Origin: Ferrimonas balearica
Lineage (GTDB): Bacteria > Pseudomonadota > Gammaproteobacteria > Enterobacterales > Shewanellaceae
Assembly: GCF_019802085.1 (NCBI RefSeq)
Contig: NZ_JAHVHV010000002.1
Span: forward strand, 186,001-250,000
Direction of reading: 5' to 3'
Length of the DNA: 64,000 bases
Positions within the stretch are counted from its first letter, which is position 1, and each line of letters begins with the position of its first letter. The position numbers and the translations under genes are program-made. This document shows, one piece after another, positions 18,659-28,000 of the stretch. A model generated the notes under the pieces. That model saw only the letters and a program-made list of their open reading frames with translations. It was not told where the DNA came from and did not search any database.

Positions 18659-18952
18659 GTGACCTCGAGCCTGCGCGCTTTTGCACTGTTGATGGCCCTG
18701 TGGCTGCTGGCGATATCGCTGGCGGCCCCGGCGCACGAGCTCAGTCACGTCCATGACGAGGTCACCCTGTCCGAGCAGTGTGACTTCTTCGCCCATCAGA
18801 GCCAGCTGCAGCAGCTGCTGAGTCACGCCGATGTGGCGCTGCCTTCTCTGGCTCCCGAGCCGTGGTCCGGCCCGGTCCGGCCTGAAGCCTCGCCCCGCCT
18901 ACCGCAGCGCCTCTACGGCGCCCGCGCCCCCCCTGTTGATCCGCGAGTTTAA
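18659..18952 (+). CDS. Small membrane/periplasmic protein with a His/Cys patch (DUF2946-like)
   Basis: A 97-aa protein opening with one hydrophobic segment (FALLMALWLLAISLAAPA), then HELSHVHDEV, a CDFFAHQSQ stretch and a Pro/Arg-rich tail. The HxxxH...C...H pattern after the membrane segment resembles DUF2946-type proteins found with metal-handling genes. The GTG at 18659 (GGAG upstream) is preferred; an ATG at 18638 is in frame. It is the first gene of a run with a His-rich outer-membrane protein and ABC metal-uptake genes, so a metal-related role is inferred. Confidence 0.55.
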   Translation: MTSSLRAFALLMALWLLAISLAAPAHELSHVHDEVTLSEQCDFFAHQSQLQQLLSHADVALPSLAPEPWSGPVRPEASPRLPQRLYGARAPPVDPRV

Positions 18953-19015
18953 CCCTACTGCTAATGGCACCGATTGCTCGGTGTCCGAACTCGACCCCGT
19001 TTTAGGATCAACAAA

Positions 19016-20200
19016 ATGAACAACCGCATTGCTGTTGCCGTCGGCCTGGTGCTGAGCGGCATGACCACCTCCGCCATCGCTGCCCCCAGGGGCACCCTGA
19101 CCAACCCCAACCTCTCCGTGGTGCTGGACGGCTACTACCAGGACGGCGAGCGTGCCATGGGTGAGCGCGAAGAGGGCTTTGGCCTGGGGCACACCGAGCT
19201 GGCCCTCTCTGCCGCCATCGACGACAAGTTCTACGGCAAGCTGACCGCCGTGCTGGAAACCCACGACGGCGAAACCGAGATTGGCCTGGAAGAGGCCTTT
19301 ATCCAGACCCTGGCGATGCCGGCGGGCTTCTCCATTCGCGCCGGTCGCTTCCTCTCCGACATCGGTTACCTCAACAACCAGCACCTGCACACCGACGCCT
19401 TTGTCGAGCGTCCGGCCGCCTATCGCGCCTTCCTCGGTGGCCACTACTTCGATGACGGGATTCGGGTGAATTGGGTGGCCCCCACCGAGACCTACCTCGA
19501 GTTCGGGGGGGAGGTGTTCAGCGGCGACCCCTTGCAGGCGGAAGATCTGGAGCACGCCGAAACCGTGGGCGTCTACCACCTCTACACCAAGCTCGGTGGC
19601 GACATCGGCCGCTCCCACAGCTGGCAGGCCAGCCTCTCCTGGCTGCGCAATGAAAACGGTCAGGGCCACCTGGAAGAGCATGATCACGACCATGTCGAGG
19701 CCCTGAACGAGCACGACCATGACCACGGCCACGGCGCCAACTTCACCGGTCGCGATCTCTACAACATCGCGGCGGTGTACAAGTGGGCCCCGGGAGGCAA
19801 CTACAAGAACAACCACCTGACCCTGAGCGCCGAGTACTTCTACCTGGATGCCCCCTTCGAAGAGGCCCATGACGCCCACGACGAAGACGAGCACGCACCG
19901 GAGTACTACGATGGGTGGTACCTGTCCGGGGTCTACCAGTTCAACCCCAGCTGGTCCGCCGGCCTGCGCTACGGCGAGATGAGCGCGGCCCTGTGGGAGG
20001 AGCACGGTGACCACGGCCACTTCCACGACGCCAAGGTGAAGGAAACCGAAGCCATGGTGGCCTGGCACCCGAGCCACTACTCCGCGGTGCGCCTGCAGTA
20101 CACCCATCAGGACGTGACTGAGCTGGGTGATTTCGACGATCACGTCATTACCCTGCAATACGTGATGACCCTGGGGGCCCATGGTGCACACCAATTCTGA
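19016..20200 (+). CDS. His-rich outer-membrane beta-barrel protein, probably metal-related
   Basis: A 394-aa exported protein with a signal peptide (GMTTSAIAAP) and alternating beta-strand character to the last residue, as in porins. There are at least three His/Asp/Glu-rich loops: HDHDHVEALNEHDHDHGHG near residue 225, HDAHDEDEH near 285, and HGDHGHFHD near 340. Each would sit in an extracellular or periplasmic loop and could capture Zn2+ or similar ions. The 3' end overlaps the next gene (ZnuA-like) by 20 nt, indicating one operon. I infer a specific channel or receptor for a divalent metal. It has no TonB box or plug domain, so it is not a TonB-dependent receptor. Confidence 0.75.
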   Translation: MNNRIAVAVGLVLSGMTTSAIAAPRGTLTNPNLSVVLDGYYQDGERAMGEREEGFGLGHTELALSAAIDDKFYGKLTAVLETHDGETEIGLEEAFIQTLAMPAGFSIRAGRFLSDIGYLNNQHLHTDAFVERPAAYRAFLGGHYFDDGIRVNWVAPTETYLEFGGEVFSGDPLQAEDLEHAETVGVYHLYTKLGGDIGRSHSWQASLSWLRNENGQGHLEEHDHDHVEALNEHDHDHGHGANFTGRDLYNIAAVYKWAPGGNYKNNHLTLSAEYFYLDAPFEEAHDAHDEDEHAPEYYDGWYLSGVYQFNPSWSAGLRYGEMSAALWEEHGDHGHFHDAKVKETEAMVAWHPSHYSAVRLQYTHQDVTELGDFDDHVITLQYVMTLGAHGAHQF

Positions 20201-21113
20201 TTCGCCTCGACTGAGCGCCCTGCCGCTGCTGGCCCTGCTGGCGGTGGCGCTGCTCTGGGCCCCGCGCAGCTGGGCCCTGTCGGTGTTCGCCTGCGAACCG
20301 GAGTACGCGGCGCTGGTGAGCGAATTGGCGCCGGAGGCGTCGGTCTACAGTGCCACCACGGCGCTGCAGGACCCGCACCAGATCCAGGCCCGGCCCAGTC
20401 TCATCGCCAAGGTGCGCCGGGCGGATCTGCTGGTCTGTGCCGGGGCCGAGCTGGAGGTGGGCTGGTTGCCGATGCTGCAGATGAAGGCCAACAACCCCAA
20501 GGCCCGCGACGGCCAGCCGGGGATGTTCTACGCCGCCGAGCAGGTGGAGACCCTGGACCAGCTGACCCAGGTGGACCGCACCATGGGGGACGTCCACGCG
20601 GACGGGAATCCCCATCTGCAGTTCTCGCCGAGTCGGATGCTGGCCATCGCCGAGGCGCTGACCGAGCGTCTGGCTCAGGTCGACCCGCAGAACGCCGAGG
20701 CCTATCGGACCAACCTGGCGGACTTCCGCGCCCGCTGGCAGGCCGCCATCCCACGCTGGGAAGCTCAGGCGGCCCCGCTCAAGGGTAAGAAGGTGATCGC
20801 CTACCACACCAGCTTCCGTTACCTGTTCGACTGGCTGGGGATGGAGCAGGTGGGGGATCTGGAGCCCAAACCCGGACTGCCGCCCACTACCGGTCACCTG
20901 GCGACCCTGCTCAAGCGGGCCGATGAGGGCGACCTGATGGCGGTGATCCACACCGGCTACCAGGACAGCCGTGGTGCCCAGTGGCTGGCGGACCGGGCAG
21001 CACTGCCCCGGGTTCGTCTGCCGTTTGGCCCAGGAGAGGAGGGGATCGCCGATCTCTTCGCTCTCTATGACCGAGTCATCGCTCAGCTGGTGACGGTGGC
21101 GGAGGCCCAGTGA
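20181..21113 (+). CDS. ZnuA-like metal ABC transporter substrate-binding protein
   Basis: A 310-aa periplasmic cluster A-I binding protein. A signal sequence ending WAPRSWA is followed by the family pattern of metal-ligand His: DPHQIQ, GNPHLQF and AYHTSFRY, with an acidic candidate ligand near the C-terminus. It lacks the His-rich loop usual in ZnuA; the upstream barrel protein carries such loops instead. It overlaps the barrel gene by 20 nt, and its stop codon touches the permease start. Zn2+ is the likely substrate; Mn2+ is possible. Confidence 0.85.
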   Translation: MVHTNSDSPRLSALPLLALLAVALLWAPRSWALSVFACEPEYAALVSELAPEASVYSATTALQDPHQIQARPSLIAKVRRADLLVCAGAELEVGWLPMLQMKANNPKARDGQPGMFYAAEQVETLDQLTQVDRTMGDVHADGNPHLQFSPSRMLAIAEALTERLAQVDPQNAEAYRTNLADFRARWQAAIPRWEAQAAPLKGKKVIAYHTSFRYLFDWLGMEQVGDLEPKPGLPPTTGHLATLLKRADEGDLMAVIHTGYQDSRGAQWLADRAALPRVRLPFGPGEEGIADLFALYDRVIAQLVTVAEAQ

Positions 21114-21871
21114 TGTTTGATGCCACCCTGCTCAGTATCCTCTTGCCGGCCATGGCCGCCGGTGTCCTGGTGCTGGCCAGTCACGTGGTGATGGGCCGCC
21201 AGGTGCTGGCCCGTGGCATCATCTTCATCGATCTGGCCCTGGCACAGATCGCCGCGCTGGGGGCGGTGCTGGCCCACACCCAGCACGATCTGGTGCACCT
21301 GCCGGGGATGGAGTGGCTGCTGCCGGCCCTCTTTGCCCTGGCCGGGGCGGCGCTGATCGCGGTGCTGGAGCGTCACTACAAGGCGGAGCTGGAGGCGCTG
21401 ATCGGCTGCCTCTACGTGCTCTCCGCGGTGGCGGCGATGCTGGTGCTGGCCAACGATCCCCACGGCGGTGAACTGCTCAAGCAGCTGCTTTCGGGCCAGA
21501 TACTCTGGACCGACTGGGAGGGCCTGCGCCTGCCGGCGCTGATCACCCTGGTGGTGCTGGGGCTGCTGGCCTGGCGTCCGGGGCTGCTCAACGGCAGCGC
21601 CTTCTACGCGCTCTTTGCCCTGGTGATCACCGCGTCGGTGCAGCTGGTGGGGGTCTACTTGGTGTTCTCCAGCCTGATCCTACCGGCCCTCGCGGTCAAT
21701 CGCCTGAGCGGCCGCCGGGCCCTGGTCTGGGGCTACCTGACCGGCCTGGTGGGCTACGGCGCCGGACTCTGGCTCTCCGCCGGGTTGGACTTGCCCTCCG
21801 GGGCCACCATCGTCTGTACCCTGGCGGTCACCGCCTTGGTGGTGCGGGTGCTTGCCCCGCCCGGCCGGTAA
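21113..21871 (+). CDS. ABC-3 family metal permease (ZnuB-like)
   Basis: A 252-aa inner-membrane permease with 7-8 hydrophobic helices in the ABC-3 (ZnuB/TroC) pattern. It includes MGRQVLARGIIFIDLALAQIA in the first third and VGVYLVFSSLILPALA late in the protein. The ATG overlaps the stop of the binding-protein gene by one base (TGATG); a GTG one codon upstream is possible. No ATP-binding subunit gene (ZnuC type) precedes or follows: the operon ends in a terminator and convergent bfr. It must borrow an ATPase encoded elsewhere, or the ATPase has been lost. Confidence 0.85.
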   Translation: MFDATLLSILLPAMAAGVLVLASHVVMGRQVLARGIIFIDLALAQIAALGAVLAHTQHDLVHLPGMEWLLPALFALAGAALIAVLERHYKAELEALIGCLYVLSAVAAMLVLANDPHGGELLKQLLSGQILWTDWEGLRLPALITLVVLGLLAWRPGLLNGSAFYALFALVITASVQLVGVYLVFSSLILPALAVNRLSGRRALVWGYLTGLVGYGAGLWLSAGLDLPSGATIVCTLAVTALVVRVLAPPGR

Positions 21872-21874
21872 CGT

Positions 21875-21906
21875 AAACAGGGACGCCGAGGCGTCCCTGT
21901 TTTTTT
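21875..21906 (+). terminator. Terminator of the metal-uptake operon
   Basis: A 12-bp stem AAACAGGGACGC / GCGTCCCTGTTT with a CGAG loop and a run of T. Confidence 0.92.
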
Positions 21907-21919
21907 ACGCGTTCGGAGG

Positions 21920-22402
21920 TTAACCCTCCTCCTCGTCGATGGTCTGGGTCTGCAGGTAGTTCTGAATGCCCACCTTGTCGATAAGCTCCAGCTGGGTCTC
22001 CAGCCAATCCACGTGCTCCTCCTCGTCTTCGAGGATGTCCTGCATCAGGTCGCGGCTGACAAAATCCCGCACCGATTCGCAGTAGGCGATCCCTTCGCGC
22101 AGGTCCGGAATGGCGTCCATCTCCAGGCTGAGGTCGCACTCCAGCATCTCCTTGGTGTGCTCTCCGATCCGCAATTTACCCAGGCTCTGAAGATTGGGCA
22201 GCCCTTCGAGGAAGAGGATGCGCTCGATCAGGTGGTCGGCGTGGTTCATCTCGTCGATGGACTCGTGATACTCCTTGTCCGCGATCCGCTTCAAGCCCCA
22301 ATCCTTGTACATCCGGGCGTGAAGAAAGTACTGGTTGATGGCGATCAGTTCGTTGCCCAGCACCTTGTTGAGGTGGGCAATGACTTTGGGGTCCGCTTTC
22401 AT
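21920..22402 (-). CDS. bfr: Bacterioferritin (haem-containing iron store)
   Basis: A 160-aa 24-mer subunit that oxidises Fe2+ and stores ferric mineral. All ferroxidase ligands are present: Glu18, Glu51, His54, Glu94, Glu127 and His130. The haem-ligating Met52 is also intact. The C-terminus is slightly extended by an acidic tail (TIDEEEG). AAGGAA precedes the ATG. It lies 105 nt downstream of bfd on the same strand, probably sharing its Fur-linked control. Confidence 0.96.
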   Translation of the reverse strand: MKADPKVIAHLNKVLGNELIAINQYFLHARMYKDWGLKRIADKEYHESIDEMNHADHLIERILFLEGLPNLQSLGKLRIGEHTKEMLECDLSLEMDAIPDLREGIAYCESVRDFVSRDLMQDILEDEEEHVDWLETQLELIDKVGIQNYLQTQTIDEEEG

Positions 22403-22507
22403 GGCGCAGTTCCTTGGCTGTGGGGATTAGCCAAGCTTAGGCAAGGGGAGAGAAACGCGCCAAAAGCCCTCCCCCGGAGTGGGGGTGGGTGGAAACGACA
22501 ATCGGCG

Positions 22508-22699
22508 TCAGGCCACTTCGTAGTAGTTGGGCGTCACGTCGAGTTGTTGCTGCATCACCTCCAAGGTGGTCTTGATGCACTTGCCGCACTGGGTGCCCAC
22601 GTTCAGGCGCTTCTGCAGGGTTTTCAGGTCCAGGGCACCGTCGTCCACCGCCTGTTTTACCTGCTTGTCCGTCACGCCGTAGCACACACACACGTACAT
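22508..22699 (-). CDS. bfd: Bacterioferritin-associated ferredoxin
   Basis: A 63-aa [2Fe-2S] protein that reduces the bacterioferritin core to release iron. The Bfd cluster ligands are Cys4, Cys6, Cys38 and Cys41 (CVC ... QCGKC). It is upstream of bfr on the same strand, with a candidate Fur box about 43 nt upstream of its start. In E. coli bfd is induced by iron starvation, which fits. Confidence 0.95.
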   Translation of the reverse strand: MYVCVCYGVTDKQVKQAVDDGALDLKTLQKRLNVGTQCGKCIKTTLEVMQQQLDVTPNYYEVA

Positions 22700-22741
22700 C
22701 GTTGCCTCGAAGATTACTGCCTGTCAGTGAAGCTGATGCTA

Positions 22742-22760
22742 AATGCAAACGATTCGCATG
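22742..22760. promoter_or_regulatory. Candidate Fur box upstream of bfd
   Basis: AATGCAAACGATTCGCATG is an imperfect palindrome with the central ACGATTC and flanking AATG/CAT of Fur sites. It is weaker than the box at 1183. Its position in front of bfd supports the call. Confidence 0.55.
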
Positions 22761-22817
22761 TCTAATTGCAATTTAGTGCATTTCTGGCCGGTTGGGCGGG
22801 TTGCGGTTATAAAAAAC

Positions 22818-22833
22818 TGTGAGTTAGATCAGA
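22818..22833. promoter_or_regulatory. Possible CRP site
   Basis: TGTGA-GTTAGA-TCAGA matches the CRP consensus (TGTGA-N6-TCACA) at 9 of 10 conserved positions. It lies 26 nt upstream of the DUF6494 start codon. Chance occurrence cannot be excluded. Confidence 0.4.
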
Positions 22834-22858
22834 CCGGGATAAGCCCCAGGAGGAAGAA

Positions 22859-23074
22859 ATGACGCAAGAACAAATGGATATGGCGATTCGCCGTTTTTTG
22901 AAGGAGGTGGGGATCACCAGCCACCGTGCCCTGGCCGAGGCGATCGCCGAAGCCGAGAAGGCGGGCCGGCTGGCGCCCGGGGCTCCCATCAAGGTCAGCA
23001 TGACCCTGCAGGCCCCCGAGCTGGGGCTGGAGCACAAGCTGGACGGCACCCTGGATCTCAATAGCCCCGAGTGA
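22859..23074 (+). CDS. DUF6494 family small protein
   Basis: A 71-aa soluble protein that fits the DUF6494 pattern: MDMAIRRFLKEVGITSHRALAEAI, then a KVSMTLQAPELGLEHKLDG beta segment. AGGAGG lies 6 nt before the ATG. No function is established. The 3' end overlaps the 3' end of the convergent dehydrogenase by 17 nt. Confidence 0.8.
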   Translation: MTQEQMDMAIRRFLKEVGITSHRALAEAIAEAEKAGRLAPGAPIKVSMTLQAPELGLEHKLDGTLDLNSPE

Positions 23075-23954
23075 AGTCCACCTGGTGGGCCAGCGGCTCA
23101 CCCCGGCGGTAGCGGGCCAGGTTATCGAGAAACTGCTGGGCGATCTGCTCGGCGAAACTGGTGGCGGCGATGTGCGGCGTCAGGGTGATCCCCGGGTGTG
23201 ACCACAGGGGGGAGGCCGGCGGCAGTGGCTCCTGCTCGAACACGTCCAGCACCGCGTGGCCCAGGGCCCCGGCATCCAGCTGGGCCAGCAACGCCGGGTG
23301 ATCCAGGGTGTGGCCCCGGCCGACGTTGATCAGCAGGGCGTGGGCCGGCAGGGCGGCCAGGGCGTGCGCATCCAGCAGGCCCCGGCTTTGCGGCGTGTTG
23401 GGCAGCACCGACACCAGCACGTCGGCCTGGCCCAGGGCTGCAGTCAGCTCGGCCACCGGATGCACCCGCTCAAATCCCGCTTTGGCGTCGCCGCTGCGGC
23501 TGACTCCCAGCACCGTCATGCCGAAGGCATTGGCCACCCGGGCGATGCTCTGGGCGATGCTGCCGGTGCCCAGCAGCACTAGGGTTTGACCGGCAAGGGT
23601 GGCGTAAGGGTGGGGGGCCCACTGGCCAGCGTCCTGCTGGGCGGCGTAGCGGGGCAGGTGACGCAGTCGGGACAGCAGGTGGGCAAAGACGTACTCGGCC
23701 ATCAGGGGGCCGAAGATCCCCCGGACGTTGGTGAGCCGGTAGTCCCTGGGCAGGTCCGACGCCATCAGCGGATCCACCCCGGCAAAGGTGCTGGCCAACC
23801 AGGCGGGACGGTGCCCCTGGCGCAGCAGGGTGGCAGCCCGGGCCGGCTCCGCCAGCCAAATGCTCGCCTGTGTGGGATCCTCGCTGATCTCACAGCCGGA
23901 CAGCCGGGCCCGGTAGTCGGCGTCATCACCGGTCAGCAGCAGAATTTTTTCCAT
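23058..23954 (-). CDS. D-2-hydroxyacid dehydrogenase (NAD(P)H-dependent, GhrA-like)
   Basis: A 298-aa oxidoreductase of the D-isomer-specific 2-hydroxyacid dehydrogenase family, probably acting on glyoxylate or hydroxypyruvate. The Rossmann motif is GTGSIAQSIA near residue 145. The catalytic Arg lies in NVGRGHTLD, the Glu in DVFEQEPLP, and the His in LTPHIAATS. The ATG at 23954 gives the usual N-terminus (MEKILLLTG). It is divergent from the DUF3392 gene. Substrate assignment is by family only. Confidence 0.88.
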   Translation of the reverse strand: MEKILLLTGDDADYRARLSGCEISEDPTQASIWLAEPARAATLLRQGHRPAWLASTFAGVDPLMASDLPRDYRLTNVRGIFGPLMAEYVFAHLLSRLRHLPRYAAQQDAGQWAPHPYATLAGQTLVLLGTGSIAQSIARVANAFGMTVLGVSRSGDAKAGFERVHPVAELTAALGQADVLVSVLPNTPQSRGLLDAHALAALPAHALLINVGRGHTLDHPALLAQLDAGALGHAVLDVFEQEPLPPASPLWSHPGITLTPHIAATSFAEQIAQQFLDNLARYRRGEPLAHQVDFTRGY

Positions 23955-24024
23955 GGAATCCAACTTCTTGTTCCTGTTGTCGCTGTAAGATACGAACAAT
24001 TGCTGACAAGTGAAAGGAGGACGG

Positions 24025-24357
24025 ATGTCCTGGTTGTCCGACTTGATTGCCGCGGTGGGCGGCTCCCTCTACCCCTACCTGGGCTCCATCGCCACCGCGA
24101 TGGTGGCCTGCACCCTGGTGGTGCTGCACGGCGATCTCCAGGGGTTTCTGCGTGCCCGGATCCGCACCTGGCCCTTTGTGATGCGCACCCTGATCTACGT
24201 GCTGCTGATCGCCTTCGGTTACGGATTGCTGATCACCGCCGCGGCCCCCTGGCTGGCGGGCAAGCTGGCGCTGCTGACCGCCCAGTGGCTGCTGGCGGTG
24301 GTGGTGGCCACCTTCCTCTTTATCGGTCTGTGGGCCGAGCGGCACCGCCAGATCTGA
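24025..24357 (+). CDS. DUF3392 inner-membrane protein
   Basis: A 110-aa protein with about three membrane segments (SLYPYLGSIATAMVACTLVVL, LIYVLLIAFGYGLLI, QWLLAVVVATFLFIGLW) in the DUF3392 pattern. GGAGG lies 6 nt before the ATG at 24025. Its function is unknown. The last 38 nt overlap the 3' end of the convergent phosphodiesterase gene. Confidence 0.8.
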   Translation: MSWLSDLIAAVGGSLYPYLGSIATAMVACTLVVLHGDLQGFLRARIRTWPFVMRTLIYVLLIAFGYGLLITAAAPWLAGKLALLTAQWLLAVVVATFLFIGLWAERHRQI

Positions 24358-25075
24358 AGCCGCACCCTCCCGGGGGGCGGGTCTCGCCCCCCAGCACCGA
24401 CCGGGCCCGGTCCGGGTGGTTGGTGAAGATCCCATCCACCCCCAGCGCCCGCATCGCCTTCATGTCTTCGGGCTGATCCACGGTGTAGACGTACACCTTG
24501 AGCCCCCTTCGGTGGGCGTCCGCCACCAAAGCCGCATCGACAAAATCCACATCGACGTTCACCGAGTGGGCGCCCAGGGCGCTGCCAAAGGCCGCGTAAT
24601 CCTGCGGCAGGCTGGCGGTGAGGGCGCCGATGGCCAGGTCGGGCCGCTCGGCTTTGAGCTGGGCCAGCAGGGGGTGGTGGAAGGAGGAGATAAGAAACTG
24701 CGCCGGCCGGTAGCCCAGCTCCCGCTCGGCCCGGGCCAGGATGGCCAGCAGCGGCGCCAGGGTGTCGTGGCCCTTGAGCTCCAGGTTGAGATCGCAGCGC
24801 CCGGCGACACGTTCGAGCACCTGCCACAGGGTGGGCACCGGCTCGCCGTTGCCGGCATCCAGTTGGGCCAGCGCGGCCAGGGAGGCATCCTGCAGCCGGC
24901 CCTGGCCATTGGTGGTCTTGTGCAGCCAGCGGTCGTGGAGCACCACCAGGGTGTCCTCGACCCGTTGCAGGTCCAGCTCGATGGCGTCGGCGCCCTGGGT
25001 CAGGGCCAGGTCCATGGCCGCCAGGGTGTTCTCCGGGGCCTGCCCGGAGGCCCCCCGGTGGGCAAAGATCAGCAT
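24320..25075 (-). CDS. Glycerophosphodiester phosphodiesterase (UgpQ-like)
   Basis: A 251-aa cytosolic GDPD: hydrolyses glycerophosphodiesters to glycerol-3-phosphate and an alcohol. The catalytic signature is complete: FAHRGASGQAPENT, then ELDLQ with the metal-binding Glu/Asp and VLHD with the second His. LELKG and a terminal VDGIFTNHPD follow. No signal peptide is present. After the fold ends, about 25 Gly/Arg-rich residues run on and overlap the convergent DUF3392 gene. It is 12 nt downstream of mscM, so probably the last gene of the rsgA-psd-mscM transcript. Confidence 0.9.
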   Translation of the reverse strand: MLIFAHRGASGQAPENTLAAMDLALTQGADAIELDLQRVEDTLVVLHDRWLHKTTNGQGRLQDASLAALAQLDAGNGEPVPTLWQVLERVAGRCDLNLELKGHDTLAPLLAILARAERELGYRPAQFLISSFHHPLLAQLKAERPDLAIGALTASLPQDYAAFGSALGAHSVNVDVDFVDAALVADAHRRGLKVYVYTVDQPEDMKAMRALGVDGIFTNHPDRARSVLGGETRPPGGCGFRSGGAARPTDR

Positions 25076-25087
25076 GGTCTCGCGTCC

Positions 25088-28000
25088 TTAGCGGATGAGT
25101 CCGCTCTCCTTGGTGTCGCCGGATTTGATGTGCAGGTCCATCTGCGGGTAGGCCAGCACCACGCCGGCCTCGCGGAACTTGGCGATGATGCGCATGTGCA
25201 GATCGTGGCGCAGGGGCCAGCGTTTGCCCATCTCGTCGGCGTAGGCCCGCAGCTCGAAATCCTGGGTGTGGCTGCCAAAGCCACCGAAGTAGATCTCCGG
25301 CTCCGGCTGCTCCAGGGCCAGGGAGCACTCCTTGACGGCCTGGTGCAGCAGGGCTTCCACCAGCACCGGATCCGAGTCCCGGGCCACCGCCACCCGCATG
25401 CTGACCCGGGTGATGGGATCCGAGAGGGACCAGTTCACCAGCTGTTCGGTGATGAACGCCTTGTTGGGGACGATGATCTCCTTGCGGTCCCAGTCGACGA
25501 TGGTGGTGGCGCGGATCTGAATTTTGGAGACGGTGCCGGTCAGCTCGCGGATGGTGACGGTGTCGCCGATGCGGATCGGTTTCTCAAACAGGATGATGAG
25601 GCCGGAGATGAAGTTGGCGAAGATCTCCTGCAGGCCAAAGCCCAGGCCCACGGTGAGGGCGGCGATCAGCCACTGCATCTTGTTCCAGGCCAGCCCCAGC
25701 AGCGAGAAGGTGATGAACACCCCGACCATATAGACCAGGTACTTGGTGACCGTGGTGATGGCAAAACCGGTGCCGGGGCTGAGCTCGAGTCGCTGCAGCA
25801 GCACCAGCTCCAACAGGCCCGGCAGGTTGCGGGCGATCATGCCGGTGAACACCGCCACCAGGGCGGCGGTGGCGAAGGACATCAGGGTGATGGGCAGATC
25901 CTGCTCCACCCCGTCCAGCATCTGGGTGCTGGACCACAGGGTGATCCCCTCCAGGAAGCTGAACATGGCGGAGTGGGTCTGGCTCCACAGGGCGATGAGC
26001 GACAGCAGGAAAGCGAGGATCATCAGGCTGCGCATCAGGCCCAGGGACTGGGTCGAGATGGTGTCCAGATCGATCTGCGGCTCCTCGATGCTCTCCAACT
26101 GCCCCTCGGCGCTGTTGGCCGGCACCGCCTCCTCCTTCTCCCGCTCCCGCTGGGCCAGCAGGTCGGCCCGGCGCGCCTTGGCCCGCTCGAACTGCAGCCG
26201 GCGGCGCTCGATCAGGGTCCAGCGTTTTACCATCAGGTAGGCCAGCAGGTAGAGGATGGCCAGCAGCACCGTCAGTTGGGCCTGGCTGAGCACCTGCATG
26301 GCGCTGTAGTAGTAGCCCTGGGCGGCGAGCCCCAGGGCCACCAGGGGCACCAGGATCAGCACCAGCCAGATCAGCCGCTCCAGCAGCCGCCGATTGGTTC
26401 GGTTGCGGCTGTGGTGTTTGTGGTACTGGCTGGCGAAGCGGGCCATGCGCCGGTAGAAGTAGGCCAGCGCCAGACAGAGCAGCAGGAAGGCACCCCGGCC
26501 CAGGCTGGCGCGGATCATCTCCAGGTCCAGCGCCTCGGTGAGCACCACCAGCAGCACCATGGGGGAGACCACCATCAGGCACTTGCGCAGGAAGCGGCGC
26601 ATGTGCGCCACCAGCGGTGGGTGGCGACGGAAGTGGGCGATGAGCAACCCGTCCTCCCGGGCCAACTGGTGGATCACCCAGTAGATCTGCACCAGCAGGG
26701 CGGTGAACAGCAGCGCCTTGCCCAGGGCCTGGGCGAACAGGTGGCCGGTGCTCATGCTCAGCAGGCCCCCGGCGGCCCACAGGGGCAGGGGGGCCAGCAG
26801 GCTGTAGGTGGCGGCGGTCAAAAGGGCGAAGAAACTGGCGCTGAAGCGGTCCTGGGTCACGTTACCTATGTGCCGGGCCTGGCGCGCCCGGGCCCGGGCG
26901 TAGGGGCCCTTGAGCAGATCGCTGAGCACCACCACCAGCACCAGCAGCACCAGGTAGAGGGACCACCAGGTGCGGTTCTGAGCCACCGCGTCGGCCAGCT
27001 CCTTGAGCCGTTGGGTATCGAACAGCCAGGCGAGGCTCAGCCCCAGCTCCTTGCTCCAGTTGCGATCCAGCGGGCGGCTGTTGGGCAGCCAGAACAGGTG
27101 CTCGGTGATCAGGCGACGGAAGCGATCCGACTGAAGCTCCAGCTGATCCTGCTGCAGCTTGTAGCGGGTCAGCTCCAGCACCAGCTCCTCGTGGGCGGCG
27201 ATGATCTGCTCCAGCAGCTGGGCCTGACGCTCCCACAGGTCCCGGCGCGGTTCGTTGTTGTCCGCCCGACGCAGCTGACGCATCAGCTGCTCCCGTTGCT
27301 GCTCGTAGTCGTAACGAGACAGTCGGGACTGGCTCAGTTGCCGACCGGTGTCGGTGTCGAAGCTCTGGCGTTCCAGCTGATTGAGCCTGCGGATCAGCGA
27401 CTCGCCGAAGGCGGCGCTGACCACCCCCCACTGGAGTTGCTCCTCGGTTTCCACCAGGTGGGTGCTCTGTGTCTGGTATTGCTGTTCAATGTCCACCACC
27501 TGACGACCCAGACGCTCCAGTCGTCCATTGACCCGGGCCAGGGCTCGGGCCAACTCGGCGTTCTCTTCGCTGAGTTTGCTAAGCGAGGGATCGGCACTGG
27601 CCTGGGGCAGGGTGGTGGTCAGGGCGGTGCGGCTCTGGGCCTGGCGCTGGGCGGAGGCGGCGTCGTTGAGGTTGGCCAGGCGCTGCTCCAGATCCCCCTG
27701 CTGGTTGTGCACCAGGCGTTCGCGCAGCTGCACCAGTTGCAGCTGCAGCGGCAGGGCCTTCTGCTCCGCCTGCAATGTCTGCACCAGTTGTTGGAAGTAG
27801 GCCTGGCGGGCCCGGGCCAGGGGATCCTTGCCGGCGCTGAGGGCCAGCTTGAGCTGGGCGGCCGCCTGCTGCTCGATCTGCGGCAGATCGGCGATGCGCT
27901 TGCGGGATTGGGCGCGCATCTGGGCCAGGGCGGCGGCGCTGGATTTGAGCTCCTGTAGCTCCAGGTGGACCAGGGAGATCTGCTGGGTAACCGGCTGGTC

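Noticed and set aside
22449..22490. C/G-rich imperfect hairpin between bfd and bfr as a terminator
   Set aside because: It has no T-run on either strand, so it does not show that the two genes are separated.
24416..27958. 1180-codon open frame on the plus strand opposite mscM and the phosphodiesterase
   Set aside because: It is Gln/Gly/His-rich antisense translation caused by high GC at third positions of the real minus-strand genes. Similar shadows lie opposite dsbD, groEL, the MATE gene, mutL, the flavoprotein and putA.
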